Source of the DNA: Phragmites australis
Lineage: Eukaryota; Streptophyta; Magnoliopsida; Poales; Poaceae
Direction of reading: 5' to 3'
Length of the DNA: 64,000 nt
Assembly (NCBI RefSeq): GCF_958298935.1
Contig: NC_084922.1
Coordinates: forward strand, 18,106,501 to 18,170,500
The notes under the pieces were generated by a model. It did not search any database, was not told the origin of the DNA, and worked only from the letters and a program-made list of their open reading frames with translations. Made by a program: the position numbers and the translations under genes. Below, one piece after another: positions 1 to 11,159 of this stretch; position 1 is the stretch's first letter; the number at the start of each line of letters is the position of its first letter.

Positions 1-2100
1 AGTGAATGAATTATGTTACTGCTACATATTAATTATTGATTCACTTACAACATAAATCCACTTACTTAGGATTTAGCTATGAGAACTTAAGCCGAACACC
101 TAGAGTCTAGAAATTTGGATTTTAGAGGAATAAGTAACATTGAGAGTGAGTTTCAATAAATAATTAGAATCACTGCTATAATAAAACAATCAGAATCATT
201 GCTAAAGACAAAATACAATACTCTTTTCGTTATATACAAGTGTTATTTTGCATGATATAGATTAAGCATGTAACTTCTACACTTAGCTGACACTTGAATA
301 GAGGTTGAAGCCTGATACAGACTCACATGAATATATGAATGAAATCAGTCAAAATGATATGCAAATATAAGTGTAGAACAATCAAATGTTAGATAATTTC
401 ACGAAGATGGGGATTTTTGGGAATGACTTTCTGCAAATGAAATGTTACGGCTTTGAATTATGTAAACATTTGCAAAATTTGACTCAAATCTTATGAACCT
501 ATAATCATATTTGTTGAGGTCGCCACACACAAATGTAGCTTTTTAAGTTGCAGTTACAAACAAAGGTCATATTGTCAAGCTCAGTGACCAAACTGTTTAA
601 ACCACATTACTTGATACAATATTTTAGAATCAGTTGCATGTCAGAATTGTTAAATTAGAGAAGTGCTATTTTTCTCAAACCAAATGATCTTGCAGGAAGG
701 ACATTCAAATTATCATTGATCAAGCTTACACGAAAATGCTCATAATTACAACATGTAAAGTTTTACATCTTTTCCTGCATATTACTAATGGTGTGTGAAG
801 CTTGAACACATGTGCACCTAAGAAGATATAAATGCAAAGATGAGAGTGAAAAAGCATCATTCAGGAAGAGGTTTCAGCTGGTTGGAGTAATGAGTATGGT
901 GAGTGCCATTATGTAGTCTATAATCGTTCATTCTAAGAAGCAAAAGAAAAAGTTTTAGCCATGGAACTTCCCTGGCAACTATCTAGTTCTAGCATCTCAT
1001 TTGCCAGCTCCATCTTTTTGTTCTTTGGCCTTATATTGTGCTATTCCATGTATGTTTTCTTATTGAACTTTAGCCAAGTTTGATAGAAAAGACATAGAAG
1101 CCTTAGTAGCTTCCTAAAATGACAAAGTCATTGTGCAAGATATTAAATCCTCAATATTGCCCTATATTATGAATGAAATTACCATATGTGACAGCATTTC
1201 AGGAATTTCAGTCTGAATTTGGCATCTACACTCGATGTTTTGGATAAGCTTTTTTATTAGCACCAAGAAATTTCAAAGAAGACTCTAGAGTGGTACGCTA
1301 AATTTTTGACTACATAAATAGTTAGTTTTGACGAAAACAAAGTGACATTGGAGTTGGAAAGTATGTAAGGATGTATATTCTAGGAGCTGATAAAAGTAAT
1401 ATATCTTACCATCGACATTTGGCTTCAAGGTATTCAGATCTCACCTATGGGTAGTAGGAAATTTGGGCTCCTGTAGTTTTATACAAAAGATTGAGGAACT
1501 GAAAGAGAAGCATATATAGCAAATTTGGCAAAGGATATATGCTAGGGAAACATGATGTAACATATGGAACAATACACACGTAATGAGCTGTAACTTGTAT
1601 TATACAATTTTGCATAGCAATTCTAGTACCAACTGAAACCATGGAAACCCCAGGAAGCAGGCAAATCAAAATCTAAATATTTCCATAATATATTCCCCAA
1701 AGAGCATTCAATCGAACATGTTTAGTGTGCTAACAAATGAACAACATAAATCAATGAAATGAGAATTAAAGACAAGCTAGCTTTGCACAGCAACCGAAGT
1801 AAATAACAGTAAACGTGAATTGTACCTATCATTCCTCTCCTTGCAAACAAAACATAGCTTCAACTTTACGAAATTACAACTTGGATATTTTTGACAGATA
1901 AATCTTAATGAAAAACTAAATGTATATATTTAATAAGCAAATTCTTTATGAAATCTAATACATGTCCTTTGGGATTTGTATTGAACCTGTAAGTACAATC
2001 CAATACTAAAAATCATAGCTCCAAAATTGAAGTGTTGTAAATTGTGCTGTAAGATTTATATGGCAGTATAAAATATAATGCGGATTTGAATTATATATGT
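1..2100. other. AT-rich stretch without recognisable genes
   Basis: Stops are frequent in all frames. The only reading frames, of 60-75 codons, show no motif or codon bias. No terminal repeats, tandem arrays or RNA gene signature were found by reading. It is probably intergenic DNA or very old transposon debris. Confidence 0.5.
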
Positions 2101-2349
2101 GATCAGTTATTGAAAGAATGAAGTATCGGATGGTTGTTGTATTCATTGCAAGTATAAACATATTTATACAGGAGCACATCAGCTCTTGGTACAACAACCA
2201 GCTGATCTAGATCCTATATCTATGGGCACGACGAGATAAGCTGGGGAGGCCCGATCTTGGAGGTTGAGGAAGAATCGGTCCTGAAGACTTTCAGACTTGT
2301 GACCTCCAGAGGAATCGTGAGCGCTAACACCCCCCCCCCCCTCACTTGC

Positions 2350-2651
2350 ATCGTGGTAAGACATGCAAACTGGATCAAAATTCATTGAACAACATGAGTA
2401 GTATGCCTTCTGTGAAAATGTCCGAGAACTGCAAAGACGATGACACATGAAGCACCTTGACCTCGCCCAGAGAAACCTTCTCTCTGACACAATGCAGATC
2501 GATCTTCGATGTACTTCGTCCTTTGGTGTTGAACTAGATTGCATGACATATATGCCACACTAACGTTATCACCAAACACAAGGATCGCCCGAGTTGGAGC
2601 GTGACGAAGTTCATGAAGGAACTGGCGTAGCCAACAGCTCTCCGCTACCAC
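2350..2651 (-). pseudogene. copia RNase H fragment
   Basis: The reading frame has WLRQFLHEL, then a DNVSVAYMSCN block and QHQRTKYIE, which match the copia RNase H pattern (a D-N-x-S/A box, then H-x-R-T-K-H-I-E). RNase H would remove the RNA strand from the RNA:DNA hybrid. The final part reads on in a shifted frame to a stop near 2345, right before the polypurine tract. The TKHIE histidine is a tyrosine here (KYIE). It belongs to the same dead element as the RT fragment to its right. Confidence 0.75.
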
Positions 2652-3163
2652 ATTGGCAACAACTCTATATTCGGCTTTCGCACTGGATCGAGAGATTGTA
2701 GCTTGGCATTTTGAAGACTAGGAGACAAGATTGCTGCCAAGATATGCACAATAGCCAGCTGTGGATCTCCTAGTATCAGGGCAACCTGCCCAATCTGAGT
2801 TGAAATATGCAATAATGTCTCGAGAGGTAGAGCGCTAGAGCTGAAGACCGAAATGGGGGGGTGCCCTTGAGGTGTCGAAGGATTCGTTTCAGCAGGTTGA
2901 GATGAGGTTATTTAGGTGCATGCATGAATAAGCATATCTGCTGAATGACATGACTAATGTCCATTCTAGTAAGGGTCAAATATTGGAGAGCACCAACAAG
3001 AAACCGATATGCTGTGGAGTTGGAAACTGGAGACCCTAGTGATCCAGAAATCTTTTGTTTGGTGTTGATTGGAGTAGCACAAGGATTACATGTTGGACAT
3101 ATGAGCACGGCTAAGAAGATCTAAGGTGTATTGCTCTTGGGAAAGGAATAAACCTTGTGAATT

Positions 3164-3463
3164 TCAGTGAACATTGACACCAAGAAAATGATGAAGCGGT
3201 CCCAAATCGAACATACAGAACTCAGAACTAAGGTTGGAAATCAGTTGATGTAGAAATAAGCAAGAGTTTGCTGTTAAGATGATATCGTCTACATATAGAA
3301 GAAAGATTGTGTGAACATTTGATTTGTAGATGAAAAGTGATGAATCAGCATGGGAGGAAATGAAACCGATAGATTTTAGAAATGTAGTGAAATGGAGAAA
3401 CCATGTGCGTGCAGCTTGTTTCAAGCCATACAACGATTTGTTCAGTCTAAAGACATGTGACAT
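3164..3463 (-). pseudogene. copia reverse transcriptase fragment
   Basis: This open stretch of 99 codons shows the copia RT block KSLYGLKQAARTW near its start and the catalytic YVDD box (LLYVDDIILTA) at about residues 56-66, followed by LGPLHHFLGV. In an intact element it would be the palm of the polyprotein's reverse transcriptase, which copies element RNA to cDNA in cytoplasmic particles. Upstream RT motifs continue in another frame to 3567, and downstream RT continues at 2908-3108 (PINTKQK, YRFLVGALQYLTLTRMDI). The catalytic box is intact but the frame is broken on both sides, so this is a relic. Confidence 0.85.
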
Positions 3464-3567
3464 ATGGGATGGATCAACAAACCAGGAAGGCTGTTGAGAA
3501 TAGACGGTTTCAGAAAGCGTACCATGGAGAAAGGCGTTATTGACATCTAATTGATGAATGTGCCAAG

Positions 3568-3948
3568 TGTAGCGGAAATTGCTCCATTAGGTCATGATTG
3601 TGATTTTGGTGATTAATGACAATATAGTCAATGAGACTAACATGTTTGTCAAGAATATATGTTAGTAGATTTTATGGATGCAATACATGAAGAAGCCACC
3701 GTAGTCGGGACAAAGTTGGACTGAATTAGAGAAGTCCTAGGAAGATTTGCCTCACCGGATGGTCCGGTGCTCTGGGTGTTTGAACTCACTGGAGCATATT
3801 TGGCAAATAGGAGAGAGGCCTGAAGACCTCACCGGAAGGTCTGGTGTTTGAGCAGAGTGCTCACCGAAGCAATTCTTCCAGAGAAAGTGTTGTGCTGAAA
3901 AATGAAGGTTAAGCCTCACCGAATAGTCTGATGATCAGTGGGAGTTGC
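3568..3948 (+). repeat. SIRE-type copia LTR (element F), left part
   Basis: The LTR begins around TGTAGCGG inside the older copia fragment. Soon after, it has TTTTGGTGATTAATGACAA, a sequence shared with the other SIRE-type LTRs in this window. A perfect palindromic word CACCGGATGGTCCGGTG stands at 3753-3769, and degenerate copies follow. The LTR is interrupted at 3948/3949 by the gypsy element H and resumes at 12936. The exact left end is inferred from where the older RT sequence stops. Confidence 0.7.
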
Positions 3949-4239
3949 TGTAATACTGGATTTTTTTGAGAGAGGAAAAAAAGAGAGATTTGACCAAAAT
4001 TTTGACTTTTTGATGCGTTGCTCGTATGGACGATCGGAGACCGTGGTTGCGTTCATCTCGTCGAGACGAACCCATTTTGCTATTCATATGTCCGTTCCGG
4101 GCACTTTGTGACCCGTAGCAAGCCCAATAAATTTAGACCATTCGTTGTTTTGGAAAAAAATAAAAAAAAGAGAGGATAAGTACTGGATGGATCGATCCTC
4201 AACCCGATCCATCCAGACTCTTCAACGCTCGTGCTTCGC

Positions 4240-4322
<83 letters not shown>

Positions 4323-6051
4323 GCCGCCGTGCGTTGCTGCGTCGCCGGCCGCCGCGCCTCCTGCTGCCGCCGCCCTGCCGCTGTGCAGCGTCGCCGCCGC
4401 TGCTGCCGCGGCGCCGCCGTCGCTACCGCCGGCTGCCGCGCTCCCTCTCTCTCTGTCCTGTCCGAGCAAGCAGCGGCAGCCGACCGAGCTAGCAGCCAGA
4501 GACGGCCGAAGTAGCCAGCTGACCGAGCGGAAGGAGAAGCCAGGAAGAAGAAAGGAAGAAAGAGAAAAGAAAAGAAAACAGAAAAAAGAGAAAAGGAAAA
4601 AAAGGGGAAGAAAAAAAAAAGGAAAAGAAAAAAAAAAGGAAAAGAAAAAAAGGGAAAAGTTGGAAATTTCAGAATTTTTTCGGATTTGTCATCAACCCTT
4701 CGAAGGTAATTTCTCGGTAATTCCTAGACGTTTATGGTTGAATTAAATCAAATCAATCAATTCTTGTCGTATCATTTCATGTGATTAATAGTCTGATTCG
4801 TTTTGATAATCGTTATTGATTCGAAGATACGACATCCGAGTCGAAGTATTCAATTCGTTCATCGGAGCAAAGTCTAATTAGTGAGAATTTTTTGTTCGAC
4901 TCTGAAGTGGAAATAGTGTATCATTTCATGTGATACAGTTTTCTGTTCGGTTTTCTGAAATATAGGCGTATCTGCGACGTTTTCAGGCGTACGTTTGACG
5001 CTTCATATTTTATGTGTTTTAATGTGTTTTAGTGCTAATAATATATCTGTACAGGTGGTACTATTTTCGGACGTTCTTGATCGAAATTTCTTTGTCGCTT
5101 TTGGTAAAAGGCAAGTAACGTGGGGGTGTGATTTCGTGCTATGTTTATATTCATGTCTTACTTCTTTTGCAAATAAAATTGAAGTATATGGTTTTCTTTT
5201 CTAATTCATTTAAATCATGGATGACGTTGCATTTGATTATTTAAATCCATGCTTTTCTTATTGATTTGGATTGTACCTTTGTCTTCATGAATCAGTTGTG
5301 ATTTTTATCATGAGCCATTCAAAAAGGAATGAAGAATTGACGTCAATTCATATGCATACATACGCATTTATGCACTTCATATTGTGATAAAGGCCGATCA
5401 CTGCCATCGCGCGTGATTCGTACCGGTACATGGAGTTGCATGAGATGTTGGCATCGTCCAGCTCTCAAATGGAGTTGCATCATGGCATTCATATATTTCT
5501 TTTTATGATATCTGGAAAATACAGAATTATGGGAGTTGAATGCCATTTTTTTTTAGACCGGATTGAAGTTTGTTGTTACTTTCTCGACAAATATTCTGAA
5601 ATGCTATTCTCTTTAAAACCGTGTGTTTTTCTTGTTGATGTGAGAAGAATGTTTATTTCCCAAATGCTTTTAAACTAAGTGATATATGTTTATATTCATA
5701 GCTGTTACTTGCTGAGCTCGTCTCTCCCCCTGTTGAATCTTTTACAGGTATGTTTAGATGATGACGTGCATTTTGGGGATGGATCTTGGTAGTTGCACAC
5801 ACTACATCATCACAATGTTGATAACTCAATCGATGCTTAGAAGTTGTGCTTTTGGTGGTCTGTCGTTTGCTTGGTTTATGTTGTGGTACGACGCTGGTAG
5901 CGTCGTGAATGTTTCTATATATATGCTGGTTATATCATGTTCTGTCTGCCTGTGATCTTTTTTGTGGCAGTTATACCTCCCTTTAGAGGAAATGCTGCCA
6001 AAATTTCCTATTTTCAAATAATTAGGCTTAGTTGTAAAATAGGGTGTTATA
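3949..6051 (+). repeat. 5' LTR of element H
   Basis: It is 2103 bp long and begins TGTAATACTGG. It ends TGTTATA, so the usual terminal CA has become TA. It contains an 80-bp TC microsatellite (4241-4320), then a GC-rich segment and an A/G-rich segment (about 4530-4660). The serine/leucine-rich and lysine-rich reading frames over 4080-4750 come from these simple repeats and are not genes. Confidence 0.95.
4241..4320. repeat. TC/GA dinucleotide microsatellite, 40 units
   Basis: An uninterrupted run of TC lies in the 5' LTR of element H. The matching position in the 3' LTR (11103-11157) has a shorter, interrupted run. The array has therefore changed length since insertion. Confidence 0.98.
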
Positions 6052-8770
6052 GCTTAGTATCAGAGCCTAGGCTTTAGATCCTAGGTAATTGAATGATGAA
6101 CCTGACACACTTGCACAAATAGAATGGGTATGGGATGTATTTCATTGCATACGTCTTGTTTATCTTTGTTCGCCTATGTTCACTATCTCAAATAAGTATT
6201 ATTGAAGTTACTTGTTTGATTCTCCACATATTCTTTAGTGTTTTATCATTGATATATATTGTTAAGTTGTTGGAGTTAGTTCTGTTGGAATGGTGATTTG
6301 TCAGGGCGTTAAAATGGTTACCTTGGTCATTAGAACTTGAGAAGCTTCAGAGGATCAATAGCATAACTGTTGTATGGCACTGCAGATGGGTTAAGTGGAG
6401 GGCCCCCATGATGCCTTTTCTGCATTGCCAGGTGAGGTTGACCAAGAGTTAGGTTTGCGATCCAACTATCCACATACAGAGCGAATATTTTGGGTACGAG
6501 ATGGATTGGCCCCCGTGTCGTTGACCCTAACTATTCGTTCTCGGAATGTCGGAGAAATGGATCGATGTGTGCCTTACCATAGAAGATAAGGTGATAATGT
6601 TTTCAACCTAACCATTAGAATGGTGTAGGATTTTTTTTTCTTCCCATGGAGTCAGGGCGATCTTTTTGCCGATTATGTGAAGATGTGTTGATAGTGAGAT
6701 CCTAATAGGGTTCTGGGAGTTTTTCTAATCTTTTGCTAGACTTGTACCCTAGTTGTTGATGTTTTGAGGATTAGTTAACACCTCGTGTTTAAGTTGAAAT
6801 GTTTACATACCTTATGTGTCAGTTTCTTTAATATCTGAGAATAATCTTTTGTGGTTGGAATATCTACGTATATTTTGAAATGATTATTTGAGGTAGTTAT
6901 TTTGTTAAGTTAGCCTTTGCGGAATAGTCCACTGGCTATGGGAGTTGGAGTTATCGATTGCGTTGAAACAACCGATTTGCATCGAAGTGATGCTAATGGA
7001 GTGACACCTTCCTTAAGGAGGCATCAGTTGTTTCAAACCTGTTTTGTGAGGTTTCACAATTGGAATACCTAAGGTTGGCCCTTGCGGGGCTGAGGTAGAG
7101 ATTTTGGTTGAATCGTGTTATGTTTCTGATATCGCTTAGCTAAACCTGTCATCTTTGACAGGGGGATTCGTTTGCTTTGAAGCTTGAAGCCAAGAATATA
7201 CTTGGGTTGTAGGAGCATTGGCGTTGCCAAGGGTTTGCTGAATAGTCTATGACCTATAACATCATGATAGGATGCTAAGTTGGCTTGTCACCATGGGAGC
7301 ATTATCAATTGAACCAGGTGAGTTTTGCTCGTTGAGTGAATGTTGAAATTTAAGGTTGCCAAAACTTTTCCTGACCTAATAACCGAAGGTGTTGTTAGGG
7401 CTTGTTGTGGTGTTTTATTGACAGATTTTTTTAACATGATCCGTTCTAGAACTTTGTTTCTTGTTGGCTCTTGTGGAGTGAATGAAGTTAAAGAAGTAAT
7501 TGACTAGTTTCTGACTTGAAAGTTTTGAATTTTTGTTGGTGACCCAGTTCTCTCTAAGGATGGAGATTTGATTGAGAGATGCCTGAGTAGGTTTACATGC
7601 TAGAAGTTTGTCTCTATTGGGAGTAAGTCTATCCAAACCCTGGTTCAAGGGAAGAGTGTTGTAAAAGTGGAGTTCATTCCGGAATTTAAGTGCTGAGGTT
7701 AGAGTTATGTTTGGGAGCTAAGGGTTACTCCCCTGTTTAAAGGAGTGTTGTGAAAGAAGATGAACCTTTGGGGTGTATCTTTGTAGTTTTGTTGCTGTTC
7801 AGGAGAGGGTATGCCTTCTAAGGACCCGGAGAGAAGCATTGTATGCTAACGCTCAACCCTTTGACGGTAAATTGGTGTTGCAAATGGTGCTTGCTAAACG
7901 AAATTCGCAAAATAATTAAATTGGAGTTGGATTAACAGGGTTGAGTTTGCAGAAGTCATATTTTCAACCCTCTCCATGAGCCTTCCGCAGTGATCATCTT
8001 GTCGGCTAGATTAACCGATGTCTTTGCAACTTTTGAGGAGGATGTGTTTTGCATGCAATTTTACTTTGAAGAAGTTGTGGCGTGGTTACCGATAGTATGA
8101 CTGTCCTGGGAATGTGAGCAAGATGTGAAGTTCTTTAGTATGCCAATTTGGCATGTTTCTGAATGTACTGGTCAACACAGCTTACCTATTGGTCCAACTG
8201 CCTCTGGATGGAAGTGTTCTGGTATTCAAGTTGGAAAGTGCAAATCTAAACTTGTACCATGAAGGATGAGTCGTTAGATGTTTGGAAGGATTGAATTAGG
8301 TAAGTGGTTGTAATCTCCTGATCACCCCTTCTAGACTTGGTGATATATCGGGATGAGAATGACCAACTGGAGGTTTATATCTTAACATTGTGACTGTCTC
8401 TTGTGTAGATCTACCCGTACTCGTATTTTTGGAGTTAGTGATGTTGGTAGAAGAGGTGAAGTGTTGATGTTTCTTTAATCCTGAACCATAGAGATTTTAA
8501 ATTGATCCTCCCTGTGAAAGAGTTGAAGTTGAAGCGAAGAAGAGTTGTATTCTTATTGGGGGTTTTGACCCGAGTTTGTGGAATTAGCCAAACAATATTT
8601 TTTTGGTGTGATTGCATCCACCAAAAGGATGTTTCTGGGCAACTAATGCTTTGGTTTTAGAACTAGTCGAAGAAAGTGTCTCATAATTGGCTGGTATAGT
8701 ATTAGCAGAAATGTTGTGTGTTTTTGGATTCGTTTTCCCTTCTAAGAGTGAGAAGACAACGAAATGGTAA
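6052..8770. other. internal region of H without readable gag, protease or early RT
   Basis: After the primer site, about 2.7 kb shows no zinc knuckle, no protease D-S/T-G box and no F/YxDD box in any frame. The longest frames are under 80 codons and look random. The length is close to that expected for gag, protease and RT. It is therefore either very decayed coding sequence or a non-coding replacement, as in non-autonomous derivatives. Confidence 0.55.
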
Positions 8771-8774
8771 AGAC

Positions 8775-9235
8775 CGTCCAATGTAACCAAGATTCGGAGT
8801 TTTCTTGGATTCGCTGGCCATTACCGACATTTTATACAAGGTTCTTCCTTTATTGCAAAGCCTATGATTAGACTTATCGAGAAGTGTGTTCCATTTGTAT
8901 GGACTGATGAATGTGAGGTCAGTTTCCAAACATTAAAAAATAAGTTGGTGAACGCTCATATTTTGGCTTTGCCCGAGAGTGGTAAGCGTTTCACAGTTTA
9001 CACTGATGCTTCTCGAATTGGACTTGGCTGTGTCCTTATGCAAGAAGGTCGGGTAATTGCATATGCTTCCACACAATTGAAAACTCATGAACAGAACTAT
9101 CCCACTCATGACTTAGAATTGGCTATAATGATTTTTGCCTTGAAGAGTTGGAGGCATTACCTGTAGGGCGAGTCATGTGATATTTTCACTGATCATAAGA
9201 GTCTCAAGTACATTTTCACTTAAAGATATCCGAAT
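8775..9235 (+). pseudogene. gypsy RT end and RNase H (element H)
   Basis: Translation from about 8790 gives the end of the Ty3/gypsy RT ([14 protein letters not shown]) followed by [18 protein letters not shown]. The RNase H domain follows with its first acidic block [15 protein letters not shown] (about residues 46-60 of the frame opening at 8864) and [20 protein letters not shown]. The enzyme would degrade element RNA after minus-strand synthesis. In-frame stops occur at 9164-9166, where YLYGE is expected, and again near 9221, so the product is broken. It reads on, after the stops, into the integrase frame. Confidence 0.85.
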
Positions 9236-9934
9236 TTGAGACAACGAAGATGGTTAGAATTAATCAAAGACTATGATCTGACAATTCAGTATTATCCCGG
9301 AAAGGCTAATGTGGTAGCTGACGCCCTTAGCAGAACAGGTGTACCTAAAGCAATAATGTCCTTACGTTCAGACTTGGATTGGATGGGGATATCTTTTTGT
9401 TTTGCTGGCACTGTGCAGAAAGAAACTCAAATGATCATCCAATCTGCTATACCTGAACGTGTACGTGAAGCTCAACAGCATGATCGTCTTCTTTTAGAAG
9501 TTCGAAAGAGAATTTCAGCAGGAAAATCAAAAGAGTTTAGTGTTGATGAGCATGATGCAATACGCTTTAGAGGACGTCTTTGTGTACCACAGAAGACAGA
9601 TGTGAAAATGGATATATTGAGAGAAGCTCATTGGACTCCTTATACAATTCATCTGGGTGGAACCAAAATGTATCGAGACCTAAAACAAAATTTTTGGTGG
9701 AAAAGGATGAAAGTGGATATTGCTAAGTACATTGCAGCTTGTGGTGTCTACCAACAAGTAAAGGCTAAGCACAAAAGACTTGTAGGGTTAATGCAATTCT
9801 TGGAAATCCCAGAATGGAAATGGAAACATATCACTATGGACTTCGTAATCGGGCTGCTCATTCACCTTGAGGCAGAAATGCCATTTGGGTTATCGTGGAT
9901 AGGCTTACCAAATCTGCACATTTCATCCCAATGA
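9236..9934 (+). pseudogene. gypsy RNase H tail and integrase N-terminal part (element H)
   Basis: This is a 232-codon frame. It opens with RQRRWLELIKDYD, then YYPGKANVVADALSR, the conserved link between RNase H and integrase. The zinc-binding HHCC region spans about residues 132-172, but the last cysteine is replaced by tyrosine (C169-x2-Y172), so the finger should not fold. The core domain starts with IPEWKWKHITMDFVIGL (catalytic Asp at about residue 202). The frame is lost at 9934, where the core continues in other frames ([13 protein letters not shown], 10010-10046). Integrase would insert the cDNA into the genome. This copy cannot. Confidence 0.85.
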
Positions 9935-10049
9935 AAACAACCGGTTCGGCACATAACTTAGCCCCCTTGAATATAAAGAAATAGTGAGGTTGCATAACGT
10001 GCCAAAGTCGATCACTTCAGACCGAGATTCCAAATTTGTATCCCAGTTT

Positions 10050-10726
10050 TAGCAGAGTTTGCTTATAATAATAGCTATCAAGCTAGTATTCGGATGGCTC
10101 CCTTTGAGGCTTTGTATGGCCGAATGTGTGTTTCCCCTTTGTGTTGGGATTCTGTTGGAGAGAGATCACTACTTGGTCTGGATTTGGTTCAGCAAACATC
10201 AGAAAAGGTGCACCAAATACGTCAGAACCTGTTGGCTGCTTAAAGTCGACAGAAGAGCTATGCAGATATCCGGAGATGAGACCTAGAGTTTATAGTTGGT
10301 GACTATGTTCTTCTCAGAGTGGCGCCAACCAAAGGTGTGGTACGTTTTGGTATCTCTGGGAAGCTTAACCCGAGGTACATTGGTCCATTTCTAATCACAG
10401 CCCGAGTAGGCAGTTTGGCGTACCGTCTTGAATCACCAGACTCAATGAGTGGAGTACATAATGTCTTCCATGTTTCTATGCTAAGAAAATATCTGAGAGA
10501 CCCTGAGCATAAAAATTGATGTTGAATCAATCACGATAGAGAAAGATCTGACCGTAAAGTGCCACCCAGTACGTATTCTGGATTCCTCAGAGCGAGTCAT
10601 GAGAAGGAGAACTATCAAGTTTGTGAGAGTCCTTTGGACAAATCAAACAGAACGAGAAGCAATTTGGGAACTTGAAGAACGAAAGCGCAAGGAGTATCCT
10701 GAGCTCTTCGAGACTGGTAAGTCATA
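10050..10726 (+). pseudogene. gypsy integrase C-terminal part and pol end (element H)
   Basis: Pieces in different frames give AEFAYNNSYQASI and APFEALYGR (end of the integrase core, about 10048-10120), then a 66-codon block at 10319-10519 with KLNPRYIGPF, AYRLESP and HNVFHVSMLRKYL. This is the conserved C-terminal GPF/Y region of Ty3/gypsy integrases. A final block (RTIKFVRVLWTNQ, AIWELEERKRKEYPELFE) ends near 10726, about 70 bp before the polypurine tract. At least three frame changes or stops separate the blocks. No clear chromodomain is visible. Confidence 0.8.
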
Positions 10727-10808
10727 AGTTTTGAAATATTTTACCTCCATTCCATAGTTGCCATGGAAGCGGCAGAATTTGGGGATGAATTCCTTTAAGG
10801 GGGGACAA

Positions 10809-11114
10809 TGTAATACCGGATTTTTTTGAGAGAGGAAAAAAAAAGAGAGATTTGACCAAAATTTTGACTTTTTGATGCGTTGCTTGTATGGACGATCGGA
10901 GACCGTGGTTGCGTTCATCTCGTCGAGACGAACCCATTTTGCTATTCATATGTCCGTTCCGGGCACTTTGTGACCCGTAGCAAGCCCAATAAATTTAGAC
11001 CGTTCGTTGTTTTGGAAAAAAAATAAAAAAAGAGAGGATAAGTACTGGATGGATCGGTCCTCAACCCGATCCATCCAGACTCTTCAGCGCTCGTGCTTCA
11101 CGTCTCTCTCTCGC

Positions 11115-11159
<45 letters not shown>

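Larger units (their letters stand above)
2110..3567 (-). mobile_element. Ty1/copia retrotransposon, 3' part (RT, RNase H, PPT, short LTR)
   Basis: On the minus strand the order is RT, RNase H, a purine run of 11 G plus GAG (2330-2345) and an LTR that begins TGTTAGCGC at 2329. This is the order of a Ty1/copia 3' end. The LTR seems short (about 220 bp) and holds a TATA-like TATAAATA near 2164-2171. The internal part is cut at 3567, inside the RT stretch just before the HQLDVNNAF-like motif, by the SIRE-type LTR that starts at 3568. Its 5' half is not seen elsewhere in the window. The left LTR end is approximate. It is a dead fragment with frameshifts. Confidence 0.8.

Noticed and set aside
4080..4750. 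Long Ser/Leu-rich, Arg-rich and Lys-rich frames on both strands (also 11007-11616)
   Set aside because: They are produced by the TC microsatellite, CCG-rich and GA-rich simple sequence in the LTRs of element H. The two copies differ by frame-breaking length changes.
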